Positions 1-11,859 of a stretch of 64,000 nt of DNA are shown here, piece after piece (the first letter of the stretch is position 1; every line of letters starts with the position of its first letter). The stretch covers positions 875,166-939,165 of the forward strand of contig QANY01004032.1 of NCBI GenBank assembly GCA_003255025.1, read 5' to 3'. The notes under the pieces are model-generated. The model was not told the origin of the DNA. It did not search any database and saw only the letters and a list, made by a program, of their open reading frames with translations. The position numbers and the translations under genes are program-made. The DNA comes from Datisca glomerata. Taxonomy: Eukaryota; Streptophyta; Magnoliopsida; Cucurbitales; Datiscaceae.

Positions 1-55
1 TTTCCTTTTTGTATTTGTTAGGCATAAATTTCACATATGTAGCTTTCCTTTCTAC

Positions 56-64
56 TATAAATTA
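56..64 (+). promoter_or_regulatory. Possible TATA box of the small gene at 133-432
   Basis: The sequence TATAAATTA lies about 70 bases before the start codon of the downstream ORF. This is a fitting distance for a plant TATA box followed by a short 5' leader. It rests on motif and spacing only. Confidence 0.35.
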
Positions 65-132
65 ATTTGCCCAAACATATCCACACATATATGTAAGAAT
101 TACTCTATCGACGGAAACTAACATAAAAAGAT

Positions 133-432
133 ATGGGCAATTGGTTTGGGAAGAAGAAGGTGGTGCAACCAATAATAGGCCATGGAGAGTTAAAGACAAC
201 ATCAAGTGGTTTGATAATCAAAGTGCTTCTTACTAAAGATGAACTAAAGAAGATGATGGCTAAGGTGGATTCCAGCAAAGGGGATTCAAATTTAGGCCGT
301 TTGATATTGCAAGAATGCTCCAAAGGTAGGTTACATGCTCGTGTTGTAGATGTTCGAGAGAGTCGGGGATCGGATAACATAAAGATCAGATCGAGTTTGA
401 ATGTCATCCCAGAAAGTTTAGTGATCATTTGA
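133..432 (+). CDS. Small uncharacterised plant protein (99 aa)
   Basis: A single uninterrupted ORF of 99 codons starts at an ATG in a good plant context (AAAGATATGGGC) about 70 bases after a TATA-like motif. The protein begins MGNWFGKKK, has a lysine-rich segment around residues 35-45 (LTKDELKKMM), and ends with NVIPESLVII. The layout of a basic N-terminus, a 'K-V-x-L-T-K-x-E/Q-L' strand-helix and a C-terminal '(S/N)-x-I-P-E' resembles small plant-specific proteins annotated only as domains of unknown function. The N-terminal MG could allow myristoylation, but the residue at position 6 is not the usual Ser/Thr/Cys. No function is assigned. It has codon-like structure and no stops, unlike nearby sequence, so I think it is a real intronless gene. 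Confidence 0.55.
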   Translation: MGNWFGKKKVVQPIIGHGELKTTSSGLIIKVLLTKDELKKMMAKVDSSKGDSNLGRLILQECSKGRLHARVVDVRESRGSDNIKIRSSLNVIPESLVII

Positions 433-1640
433 GATGAAATTAGTAGCGTTCTAATATTGATATAGATTGTTTTTCTATATGTGTATATTGATGTATTGAG
501 AGTGATTTCACATCAATAATTAATCGCCTTCAAATTTTGGGTTCAATTTTTGTTATTACTTGAGATATATGGCTGAGAAGGAGCAGCATTAATTTTTAAT
601 GAGCATCAATTTCTAATAATATTGAAAAAGTTCATTTCTTGACAAGTACATCTTGATTTAATCAAATGATCATTTCATAAATTAAAAAAATACTTGATTT
701 AATCATATCTTATTGGTGGCATAATCGTCGAGGTGAAGTAGGAAAGTTTATCAATAGGTGAAATTCTCTTTCGAAAGGAAATTTTAGGATTCTATCTGTA
801 AGTTGGAAAAAAAAAGAGAGCTAGAACCGTGTCCGATAGTTGTATTGCAATGGGCAAATGACTTTTTTCTTTTATATGATGGAGAAAGATTGGGAAAAAA
901 CTAGCAAAGAACATTACAAAGTGAAACACTCATTAAAATTCTAGAGGAAAAAAATGAACGAAGAACAATGCTATTTAGAGGGAAAACAAAATATTGTATG
1001 CTTTTCAGAAAATATATCATGTTTGAACTCCAAGGGATGTTTAATCTCGACAATCATTTATATTCATTCAAGTCATCTAACCTTATGTTTGAATCACAAT
1101 GTGACAATTAACAATTAACTTAGGCTGAGACTAGTGCCATGGCTCCCACTCAAAAGCCCGTGTGATAAGTTCAAGTTACGACTTTAGGGTTGAAGACTCA
1201 TGTACAAAAAAAATCATGATAAGTTGGGTTGAGACTGAAGGAATCGACTCAGTAGAAAATATAGGATCTTGAAATATTTGAGAAATAATTTATTTAAAAA
1301 ATAAATTAGAAAAAATATTTTTGAAGCGTGATGATCGAAAATCGAAACCTCATAACCTTCTTTGCTATTTTTGAGATCATTAACAAAAATCACGAGCGGA
1401 TAGACACTCGAATAAAATCAAAAACCAAAAACTGACTCACATTCTTTCTCTCTAAAAGAATGCTCTTGCATATTCTCCTCATTAAGAAAAGAAATCTACA
1501 AAATTGTTCTATTTAATAACTAGAGAAAGTTGCCTTTTTAATCAAATAAAAGAATTGGCATCATTTGTAACCCATGTGAAGACAGCACTTCACACACCAA
1601 CGGTTGGGAAAATTTTCCAAGCGTTTGTGTAATTTTTTTA
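433..1640. other. Non-coding AT-rich stretch
   Basis: The start is probably the 3' UTR of the small gene. The remainder is AT-rich with no ORF of note. The part from about 1310 onward may already belong to the LTR of the Copia remnant to its right, but I could not find its outer border. Confidence 0.4.
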
Positions 1641-2469
1641 AATTAAATTAATTAATTAAAATTAAGTAAAATAGTTTTAATTAATCATTAACTTTTTAGA
1701 ATAAACACTGAGCTAGATTTTATATCACTTGATTGATTATAAGGTATCTACGTTAAGCCATTTGTTTATCAAACAAGTCACATCACAACAAACCCAAATC
1801 CGAAGCTAGTATGGGGACCATAAGGATAAAAATATATTTGACTAAATAATTAATAAATTCTATCAATTAAACCTATAATTAAATTTATTAACTATTAATT
1901 ATGATTAGCTTCTCTATAAAATTGTAATTGAACTCCAAGTATATTTTATATTGCTCGACATAACTATCATTGACCTGTTATTCATTATGTGTGGCCCTCC
2001 ATAATATAGTACCGTGTATAATTAGATTAATTGCTATCGACCTAATATTTATACACATCTTGATATCTTTAGGTTCCAAATCCATTCTACATGTCAACTA
2101 TGATAATATTCATACTTGATACTAAGCACTTAGTTTACTATGACCACATAAATGAATTACCTAAGAGGTACTATATCAGTAAATTTAAAGTGTATATGGA
2201 TTCTGCTATCGAGAATCTATGGACTCATTATCTAATAACCTAGTCATCCAACCTACAGAATATGTTGACTCATAGAGTCTCATTCTTAGTAGATCAAAAT
2301 AAATAAGTCATTAAATATGAGCTCATAACTCTCTCAAGATTGAGAACACTCATAAAATAATAGCAATGAGTCATGATTTTTATTTGATAGTAATTTACTG
2401 AAAATCAGACTCATTAGTCATTTCAATACATTCCAAATGCACTAGTACATTAGCTAAGTACTCTACCTA
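1640..2469 (-). repeat. Left part of a split Copia LTR
   Basis: This stretch matches, with many substitutions, the sequence at about 13380-14110 of the second Copia copy (shared text such as 'gtcatccaacctaca' and 'ccataatatagtacc'). Its continuation is found beyond the CACTA element, at 6500-6784. The outer (left) LTR end could not be located, so the start coordinate is approximate. Confidence 0.55.
2467..2469. repeat. Target-site duplication CTA, left of the CACTA element
   Basis: CTA precedes the CACTA terminus. The partner on the right is TTA at 6497-6499, one base different. Three-base duplications are the rule for CACTA elements. Confidence 0.6.
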
Positions 2470-2704
2470 CACTACAACAAAAATGAGCTTAGATGACGGT
2501 GAAAACTCGTCATCAAAATCCTTTAATGACGGGCAAGTGATTGTCATCAATCGGGCTGTCATCTAAACTCATTTTATCAAGACTGTCATCAAAAGGTGCC
2601 GCCAAAACACTTTTGATGACGGGGAATCTCGTTCATTAAAAGTACCGTAAAAACACCTTTAATGACGGGATTGCCCGTCATTATAAGTGCCAAAAAAACA
2701 CCTA

Positions 2705-2729
2705 TAATGACGGGGAATCCCCGTCATTA
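2705..2729. repeat. Perfect palindrome in CACTA subterminal region
   Basis: The arms TAATGACGGGGA / TCCCCGTCATTA form an inverted repeat. It matches the CGTCAT motif repeated throughout this CACTA end and is probably part of the subterminal transposase-binding array. Confidence 0.6.
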
Positions 2730-2741
2730 AAGAATCATTTA

Positions 2742-2788
2742 AAAAACTGTCATGGAAGGCAAAAACCTGCCTTCCCATGACAGTTTTT
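2742..2788. repeat. Hairpin next to the CACTA subterminal array
   Basis: AAAAACTGTCATGGAAGGC pairs with GCCTTCCCATGACAGTTTTT across a loop of a few bases, with one bulged base. It marks the inner edge of the subterminal repeats. Confidence 0.65.
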
Positions 2789-3450
2789 CATTAAAAATTT
2801 GCCTTAGGAGAAAGTTTTATGAAATGAGATGAAAGATTTTAAAGCAACGAAAAAACTAATTAATTAACGTAACTAGCAAAAACATAAAACACTTTTTTAT
2901 CCTGTAACTACAGTACAATGTAAGCAACTTCAAATTCTAGAAAAACTTATTAATTAACGATCTCTAAACAACTCACATGGGTCTTCACTGGTATTCACTT
3001 GGCTAAAACTTTCAAAGGCACCCTACCGAGGCTGGAAATCCCACGGTCAAGATGATTTGCAATCTGCAGTTCACAAAAGTAAAGCACCACGTAATCATGT
3101 TTTAGAAATGGCATTCAATAGGGAAAGCATCAAACAAGGACAACAAGTAGCCAACTGTAGAATACTTAACTCTAACTAATACAAGAGGTGTCAAATGGGA
3201 CTAGTGTTTACCTTCTCATTATCCACACCCTCAAACATGGCCAGATTTGGGACTCTAGTTACGCAACAGGACTTAACCCTTAACATATAACACACCAATC
3301 TCTTATGAACCCAAACAAGATATTTACAAAAAGATATTGCACACTTCGTAATTGACACACCCATCAAGTGGAAAAGTAATATAATTCTCATATAGAAACA
3401 CAAATCGATCTCATCTGTTAAAAAATTAGTTAGAAGGATAACAGTTTTAC

Positions 3451-5048
3451 CAGTCTCTCTCATCGTTTTCATCATCTTCTATCTCCTCCTCTTCATCTTC
3501 ATCTTCATCATCATCACTGATATCGCTGACATCATCATCATCATTGTCAATAGTAGAATTTTCATCTTCATCTTCAGCTACCACATTGTCATTTACTAAT
3601 CCATCATCTTCAGCACTACCATCGTCATTGTCTATATGATCTTCCCTATCACCAGCTGCATCAAGCTCATCATTATCATCATCATTATTGAATGTGGACT
3701 CATCAGTATTGTCCTCGTTCAACTCAACATTCTCATCTCATAATACCTCAGGACCAGGAACGTCGTTGGCTACACTGACTTCTCCATATGCTTTTGGTTT
3801 TATTTTTGGATCTGTAGGGCGTCCCTAGTCCATCTTAACCAGTAGTGACGGACAAACCTACATAAAAAGAAATGTTCAGGCCACCAAAATTTATCAGTTG
3901 CATATAGACAGATACAGAAAAGATAAGGACATTCCAAATTACACCCACTCAAAGACAAGAAAATCAGCAGGGAAGATGTAAACATCATTTATTACCTCTC
4001 TAAATAATCCAATAAGTGAACGTGCTGCCAGTGAAATTGCCTTCTCATGTGTTTCTTGTATAAAGCAAGATCTTGCAGCAAATCTTTTGTCATTATCTTA
4101 TTCCTGGAAAAAATACCAGTACCAACAGTTTATAAATATAATCATGAATGTCTAAAAGTGAATGCAAGACATCAAAGGAGTACAATTTGGTGGAATAAAG
4201 AGTTAAGACATGAGAGTAACGGTCATTGGTTAGCTTATAAAAATGTATACCCACACCAGATTCACAAAGAAAATTGTACAGAAAATAAAGAAAAATTGAA
4301 TAAAATGGAGAAGGTTTAAAATTTAATTGATATTACCAAGTACAAGAGGAAAATAGATATAACACGTGATCTGAGAAGCGGACTTATTAGTTTTAAAATT
4401 TATAGAGAAATTCATGGACATCATAAAATAGATACTCTTAAAAATAGTAGATTTAACAATTTTACTGTAAATTTAGTATAACATACCAGATTTGAATGCA
4501 ATTGGAATATACAGATACTTACCAAGGGGAATTTGTAGGCATAACTCCCTTATTACATTCAGTCCAAGAGCAATGGCCTGGAAAAAGTAAAATGAAAGTT
4601 ATCGGAGGTAAGAGGAAGAAAAAATGAACAACAAACGGATCTCTTAAGCAAAACCTCTGGACGTGATCGATCATGTACAAATTGATTTACTATTTGCTTG
4701 AACAAAGGTTCGACTACATCAAGGGGAACCTGAGTCCAACATTGTTGCTTAAGTCAGTGATAGGAAATTATGGAAGTTGAAAGAAATACAATTAAGCAAA
4801 AGATCGCTCAGCATACCATATCATGGCAGGCTTGAACTGCTGCAACAAGTAAATTGGTCACATCACGTTGATGGGGCTGTAAATGCAGGTATATTCAATT
4901 AATCATTATGTGCTTATCTTTATATAATCCAATTAATTAGTTAGTGACATACCTGCACATATTTCTGGAGGAAAGGGTAAAACTTTAAGAAAATCAATCG
5001 ATGAAGGCCAACGATTCTAGCAACTACTTTCAGCACCATCACCTTAAC
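3451..5048 (-). pseudogene. SDA1: SDA1-like gene fragment, captured with introns
   Basis: SDA1 is a conserved nuclear protein needed for 60S ribosome biogenesis and actin-linked cell-cycle functions. Six consecutive exons can be read on the minus strand: 4953-5048 (VKVMVLKV..FLQKYVQ), 4817-4876 (PHQRDVTNLLVAAVQACHDM), 4655-4729 (VPLDVVEPLF..VHDRSRPE), 4523-4577 (AIALGLNVIRELCLQIPL), 3996-4103 (MTKDLLQDLALYKK, then ARSLIGLFRE) and 3451-3857 (GRPTDPKIKPKAYGEV, then a long Asp/Glu-rich tract). Most have canonical AG/GT borders with matching phase. Damage: exon 3996-4103 has a shift near its start and another after LYKK, and the last exon has in-frame TAG and TGA stops around the GRPTDP and DENVE segments. 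Only the middle of SDA1 is present; both ends are missing. The copy lies wholly inside the CACTA element. Confidence 0.8.
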
Positions 5049-6111
5049 CTGATAATTCAAAAATTAGTAACCAGGCAACATAACCATATTTCTCTGCAGT
5101 ATCACAAGCAAGCATAGAAATTAGATAACAACAATGTATATTTATTTCCTCTCGCATATTGGCTACTAACAAAAGAAGATTTTTTTATTTTTTTATCAAT
5201 ACAAACAGAAAGACGTCGTTAGTCATGGAACTAGAATACTCCATTTGAGTGTGATGGGAATCAACGAAGACATAAATAAGAATGCAATTGTGATAAAAGT
5301 CCAAGTTGGTTGAGCAACCGAATGTTGTTGCAACAAGACTTCAAATTAATCTGGAATCTGAAATTGAAAAGCATTTAAAGAATGAGCACTTATATAAATG
5401 CAAACATACTCACACACATGCATATTATAAGTATATATGTACATATAAAATTGGTATTAATGTGTAAAATTGATCCATTACATAGCTAAAAGTTGATATC
5501 ATCAATATCAATATACCTATCTTGACACAGCGATATCAAGTCACATTAGCATCATACATGAGAGAGAGAGAGAATACCTGAGGGCCCCTCAGATTTACAA
5601 TGGACAATCAGTAAGGCACCAAATACATGACCAATCTTACTCCTACTTCCATCTTTAATCATCCTCCACACATATGATCTTTTAAAATCCTTATTGCAAG
5701 AAAGATTTTACCCTATCTATTTCTATAATAGTAAAATTATAACCAACTTACATACTTAAGTCATTTCTGCATCTCAGAACTTAGGTCGTACAGATCTGGG
5801 TAAGCATATGTTTCCCTTATCTCAATGTCGATCTGGAGAAATAAATCAGAAAAACAACAAGCCTAAACGGTTTATGGCTTCCATAGCTGAAATCAAAGAG
5901 ACTCTTAACAAAAAGCAATAAAAATCAAAACCCTTACCTTAGGTTGACCACCGTGAAATTTGAAACAGCAAATATCAGAGGGATAAAACCCACCTCGAAC
6001 CCTTAGCTTTGGTTATGATCAACATGAAGCCTTAGGTCTCGAAAAGGGAAATGAGAAGAAAGGAAAAACTCAAAACCTTATGTCAGAGATTCAACTATCG
6101 TGAAGAATGAG

Positions 6112-6142
6112 GGAGAAAGAGAGAGAGAGAGAGAGAGAGATG
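6112..6142. repeat. (GA)n microsatellite
   Basis: About 14 GA units, inside the CACTA element. GA/CT runs are common in plant 5' leaders, so this could be a captured leader, but no gene start could be tied to it. Confidence 0.8.
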
Positions 6143-6499
6143 AGAGATATGAGAGCTTCGATTGTTTGAGAAATGAGAGAGATGAGAGGGAATGCTAGGG
6201 TTGTGAGAAATTTGAGCTTAACATAGATGGCATTTCGTAATTAAAAGGAAATGTGAATATATATAGCTAGGATATTTATCATCAAGGTGCATCTTTAAAA
6301 AAGCAAAAACATTTTATGACATCTGAAAGAATAGTTGTCATAATAGATAAACATTTGATGATAGTGTTTGTAAACACTGTCATATTACTTCGAAAAGTAA
6401 ATTCTCCTCCTCCAAGGATCTTTTTTCTTGACAATTTTAACAAACCCGTCTTTAAAAAAATTATGGCTATCATTGTAGCCCACTTTTGTAGTAGTATTA

Positions 6500-6784
6500 G
6501 TGACCAATGTAAGTCACTCTATATAATGTAGTTAATGTACTATAATATTCTCTTAGCAAAGGACACTGCTTCACTAGGCTTTGAAATTAAGTATTTAAAA
6601 GTCATAAATGGCTCTTAATTAAATACATTGTTCTCATGAGCTAAACTCCATAGGACTCATAAACCAAATATTGTTATGCAAGATTGTATTTCACATAATA
6701 TAAGTAAATTATTTACTATTAATCAGAATTAAATGTTTCACTATTATAATAGAATTTCAGTACTTTTAGGACACAATCCTAACA
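6500..6784 (-). repeat. Right part of the split Copia LTR
   Basis: This continues the LTR interrupted at 2469. It ends at 6784 with AACA, so that on the minus strand the LTR begins TGTTAGGATTGTG directly after a polypurine tract (GGACAAGTGGAAGAT). That is the usual 3' LTR junction of plant Copia elements. Confidence 0.65.
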
Positions 6785-9700
6785 ATCTTCCACTTGTCCT
6801 AAAGCACGTCCACAATCAACTTAACCCTCATGTTCTCCACATGTGATCCAAAGACATTTGTGGTAAAGTCTTTATAACGGGTCTGCTAGGTTCTACCGCT
6901 GATGTAATCTAATTGAAAATTGAATCCATATACCTAACTGGTATGAGATTCTCACTGTGATAGACAATCACATAATTCATCATTCTCCTATCTTGAGTAT
7001 ATCCTTCACAACTATCTAGTGCCTCCAGGATTTAACTTATATTCGCTGACTAAATTTACTACGAAATATATATCCAATGTACAATATAAAATACTTAAGA
7101 CTTCCAACTACCAAAAGTAAGAGAACTGTTTTCATGTTATATATTGCATCCTACGTCATAAGACACTGACAGAATACATATATTCCAAACCTAAAGGGTA
7201 ACAAACCCTTTCTTAGAATCCATCATAGTACACCTACAGAACATATTATTTTCTACACAGTTAAAGATAAGTATATAATTCTATATTAAAGTCTCGAAAG
7301 AACTTAATTCTTAGAATGAAGACCACTTTTCTAATGTCTTTGATATCATAAAGTTAGATAAACATGGTTTTATCATTGACATTTAATTCTACATCATTCT
7401 TGATGATAAAATATCATCTACATAGAACACCAAGAAAATTATTATGTTTCTTTTCTTTCTCTTGTAGTGACAGCTCATTATGACCTTGATCAAAATAAAA
7501 AAATTGATTACTTGATCAACAATAATGTTCTAAGTCCTTAATGCATGATTAAGTCCATAATTGGACTATGCATCATGTATATCCTAATTCCTGACCTTTA
7601 GCGTCAAATCCAAAAATTGAGACATAAAGATACCCATTTCATGATCGCCACACAAGATAACGTACTTGAAATCTATTTTCCAAAACTCATAAACGAGATG
7701 AGCTACAAAGGATACAATATATTTATAGACATGAACATGGCTATTAGTGAAAATGATCTGCTATACTTAATATCCTATCTTTAAGTATGCCATTTCTCAC
7801 TAAGTCTAGCCTTGAAGATCTTGACATCGTGTCTATCTCTCGCTTCCGCTCGTAGATCTTTGGCACCCAACATTTTAGTGCTTCTACAAGATTCCAAAAT
7901 CCATTAGAGTTAATGGAATCATTTTCATATTTTATTGCTTGAAGTCAATGATTTACTTTACATTATTTACAACCTTTATGTAGTTTTTAGGATTTGAGTC
8001 ATGTTCCTCTAAGATAGACTCGAAAGTCTCTCACTTGAACATAAATCTCTCACTTGATCATGAGTCCCCCACTACAGCGTAGTGTTAGGACTCTTGCTTA
8101 TGTTCCGCCAAGATTATCATATCAGACACTCATAGGAACATTTACTTCTCATAAGAATGAGAAACACTCCCACTACAATAATGTTATGTACTACTAGGAA
8201 GTACTTCATTCTTATTCTCTTGACTAACTAGATTCTCACTAACTCTTGAACTAATCTATAATCAACTAGATTAGGTGGCATGTGCACTATTGAAAAATTC
8301 TTCTAAGTTTGTGTGCGTCTAGATATTCCTTTTGAAACATAGTCATCTTCCAAGAATACAATGTTTATAGTTACAAACATTTCTTATTCTTACTACTATA
8401 GAAAAAAACCTATATTCCTTTTACATAGCCTATGTTTAGATTTCATTTTAACCTACCATCTAACATGACAACATTCTTTCTTAGCACGTGTGCTATACGT
8501 CCACATATATGAAGGTTATGTAAACTAGGTTTATGAACATTCCATAATTCTTGTGGTGTTTCAAGAACTGACAAAGATGATGTTAGATTCAAAATGCGTA
8601 ATCTATAAAGGTAATCCTCAAAATAAAATAGGCCAATTAAATAACTACACATTGATCTTATCATGTTAAAAGAAACATTTCTCCTTACTATTACACTATT
8701 CTTCGGATGACCCAGAGTAACCAACTAAGATACAATCCTGATATTCACCTTGTAGTCTGTAAATGTCATTAAGAAGTATTTACTTCTTCGATCAAATCGA
8801 AGAGACATAGTTTGTCACTCCAATGTATTCTCGACTTTTGTTATAAACTTTTTGATTTCTCAAAAATTTTAGAATCAAGAAACATAAGACAAACGTAGTC
8901 ATATGTAGAGTACCCGTCAATAAAATTGGCATTATACCCATAGTCACCCCTCACCTAGACTCTCACTTGTCTACTTTAAGTAATAAACTCCAACATTAAC
9001 GCCACAGACCTTTACGCCCTTCTATCTCAAAAAAGACTATTGGTCATATACTTATTAATAATGGATTCGTTTACTTGTAAGAGTTCAAAAATCTAAAAGT
9101 CATGAAGCATGTCTCTTACTAGTCTTCGAATTGTTCTTAGGTAATATGACCTAGACATAATTTATAGACTTATAGTTGACTTGAGAAACTTTTCTCTTCT
9201 ATAATGTACTATGTATACTGTTATTTTACTCTATATCATGCAACAAAAAATTTAAAAATAAATGTACTGTCCAAAAATAGTGCATATGCCTTTATCTAAA
9301 GAACATCATGCAATCCCTCTCATATAGCTTTCTAGTTTCCTAGAATTTTCACAAAGAATGTGAATGTGATCAATGATTTCAAAGTCTACACAACAGGATG
9401 TAGTAGAATCAATCACTAATCACTTCTTAATGAGATGCATGTTCAGCTCTTTATAGTTAAGAAAATCTTTTAGCTGGTTTTCTTGTATCCAATCTTCCTG
9501 CAATAGAAGCACTTCCCATTAGATCTTGCTCTATCTTACTTACTCTGAGTCAACTCTATTTAGATATCTTTATCTTCTTCATCTTATCTAGGTTAAGCTT
9601 AAGCCCAAAAAAATAAGTTGACTGGGTCACATTTAATACAATCCATCTTCAAGATTCTCTTAGCTATCTGGAGTTCCTAGTTCAATTGGGCCTGATTAAA

Positions 9701-11250
9701 CATTTATGCATGTGCTTTAGGTCAATCATGAACTGATGTAAGGAATCCGCTCAGGTATCCAAGACTATATCGATCTGGGTTTTCCCATCGATTTTAGCTT
9801 TATGAATCTCTTTCTAGTTGAATAAAAACAACCATAAGGATATTGTCATAACCAGAGTTTCCTTTGTCATTTAAGTGTTTAACATTACCCTTTAGACATC
9901 TTATCGAGATTAATAAATACATCACCTTCCCTGGAGAATGAATTTATTATAGTTCCAACATATATGTCATATAATGACACTATGTAATATGGAACTAAAA
10001 TTCAATTTATCTACATAGCAAATTTTAATTTTATTCTCCTTAGTAGGACTTTAAGAAAGATCTAGCATATCATTAATTATTATTGCACTTGCTTCTTTAA
10101 CAGTCAGATTGAAGTCCTAATTAACATCCATTAGTGTCGACAATATTTTCAATAAAGATGCTAATAAGCTCATGGACAACATTTTAATTACTGAAAAATA
10201 ATAAAATTCCCAATCATTACAACAAACACGTTCTAATAAAGCATATATCATTACATGAAAATAAAAACTCAAAAAATAACATGCAATGTACGCAAGGGTA
10301 TCTCAACTCTCATAAACATATGCACACTTAGGCAGAACACGTATTTAAAAAAAGCTAGGTAGGATAGTCCAATCCAATTAATTACCAATCCGATATTAAT
10401 ACATAGTAACCCTACTAATCTAGTATTAATGTCTATCAATTAACTAACGTTAAATTTTGGTCTCTCTAAAAAAATAGTAATAACCGCTTAAGCGGGATAC
10501 TATAAAAATCAGTCAAGTGTATACCATTATTTCACCCTCATATTTGATAGAAGTGGACCACTCCTACTTAGGCAGATTGTTTCTAGTTATTCACTTATCA
10601 AGGTGATCATTACGAAAACCATACTTGTAACATATGATACTTTGGATACCCTCCTTTAGGGAGCTTCTAAGATTAAAGAAAAGGTATCCTAGCACCTTAC
10701 TATGATCCAATAATGGATACCATGAGTTTCAATTAAGAATCTCGCTCTCACTTGATTTTCTAAATTGCATGAGTTTTATTACCGTGAGTTACTAAGTAAC
10801 ATTAGGTAATTAGCCAACATAATCTTTAGCAACCTACTTCGATTAAACAAGCATGCTCAATTAATATTATATTTAAGTCAATATAATTTCATCTAGATTC
10901 TAACAATCTCACAATTTAATTAACGGCAAGTTAAATATCTAGTGAGATTATTAAAATTAAAAATTATATTTAAATAAAAACTAATAACATGCTTCTAGGG
11001 TTAGTCATTTTATACCATAATTAATTATGCTTAATTGTGCTTCATTATACAATCGTCACATGGTATCTAAATGTGATGTGCATAGAATAAAATTATCTAA
11101 GCATGCTAGGTATAAAATATAATTAGCAAAACACCAGGGTATAAAAGATAAATATATAAAACATACACTAGCCTTACATAACCCTAACCTATCTAAATTT
11201 AAAGTCTAAAACTGATCTTCAAGATAGGCTAAGATCAATCCCTGGTACCA
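6785..11250 (-). mobile_element. Decayed Ty1-copia retrotransposon, internal region
   Basis: Copia domains are read in order on the minus strand, but heavily frameshifted: the polypurine tract at 6785-6800; an RT region with the catalytic motif YVDD at 7413-7424; an integrase C-terminal part at 8443-8724 (TPQELW, then H.L..CGRIAHVLRK); a zinc-knuckle/gag area near 9460-9530; and gag-like sequence to about 10200. The stretch 10200-11250 looks like 5' leader sequence. I did not find a convincing 5' LTR, so the right border is a guess. No reading frame is intact. Confidence 0.6.
8443..8724 (-). pseudogene. Copia integrase fragment
   Basis: A 93-codon open stretch contains the motif TPQELWNVHKPSLHNLHICG. 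This corresponds to the TPxELWTGRKPS.xHLRxWG region at the C-terminal side of plant Copia integrases. Flanking integrase sequence is present but out of frame. Confidence 0.6.
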
Positions 11251-11699
11251 GAATCGTCTACTGCTTGTTGACACCCATGATCTCACCATGGGTTGCACCC
11301 ACTGGTCACCATCGACTGTTGTCCACTGCCTCATGAGTTTGATCTCGTTCCAACGAAACAAAACAGAAAAATAAAAAAATTCTCATCACTCCTCGATATG
11401 TCAAATTCAGACTCAAATGTGACAGGAAAACATATGAATATGGTATTCTTCTCGAAACACAAAACTCTGGGTTTTGAGTTATCTTTCTATGGGATCTTGA
11501 ATTGTCTCAATCTGATATTAGATCTGAAAGTTATGATCCAAATACTGAACCTGTCATCGAGTAGCCACTTCTACGCGGACGTGAGTTTTTATCCATTTTT
11601 TCGATACACCTTTCGCATCATTTTGATATCTGCCCGATACGAACAATTATATCATAACAATCCTAACTTTTTCAAAGAAAGTTTACAAGAATCTATGAA

Positions 11700-11850
11700 T
11701 TGATGATATGAGGTGAGGGGACTCGGTTGGGTGGGCGAGGAGAGTGGGTTGGGTGAAATGAGCGTGAGGGAGGGGTAGAGAGTGGGCTGGGCGGTGGGAA
11801 GTTGGAGAGGGGAAGAGGGAGTTCGGGCTGGGTGGCAGAACATTGGGCAG
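11700..11850. other. G-rich purine tract
   Basis: The plus strand carries many GGG/GGGG runs (for example GGTTGGGTGGGCG and GTGGGTTGGGTG) in an otherwise AT-rich region. The minus-strand ORFs here are low-complexity Pro/Ser translations and are not genes. It borders the left end of the TIR element at about 11860. Confidence 0.5.
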
Positions 11851-11859
11851 GCTTAAAAG

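Larger units (their letters stand above)
2470..6496. mobile_element. Non-autonomous CACTA transposon carrying an SDA1 gene fragment
   Basis: The left end reads CACTACAACAAAAATG. The right end, reverse-complemented, reads TACTACTACAAAAGTG. The two ends are flanked by CTA/TTA. The subterminal regions (2490-2730 and about 6300-6480) carry repeated GATGACGG / CGTCATTA-like motifs in both orientations, as is typical of CACTA elements. No CACTA transposase was recognised inside. The interior instead holds consecutive exons and introns of a host-type SDA1 gene on the minus strand. The element is 4,027 bp long and sits inside the LTR of a Copia remnant: the related copy at about 14130 is uninterrupted at the same place. 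Confidence 0.8.

Noticed and set aside
105..428. 107-codon minus-strand ORF
   Set aside because: It is the shadow of the plus-strand ORF at 133-432, which has the better start context, a TATA-like motif and a family-like pattern.
6316..6531. ORFs on both strands at the right end of the first CACTA
   Set aside because: They lie across subterminal repeats and the transposon terminus; no protein family is recognised.
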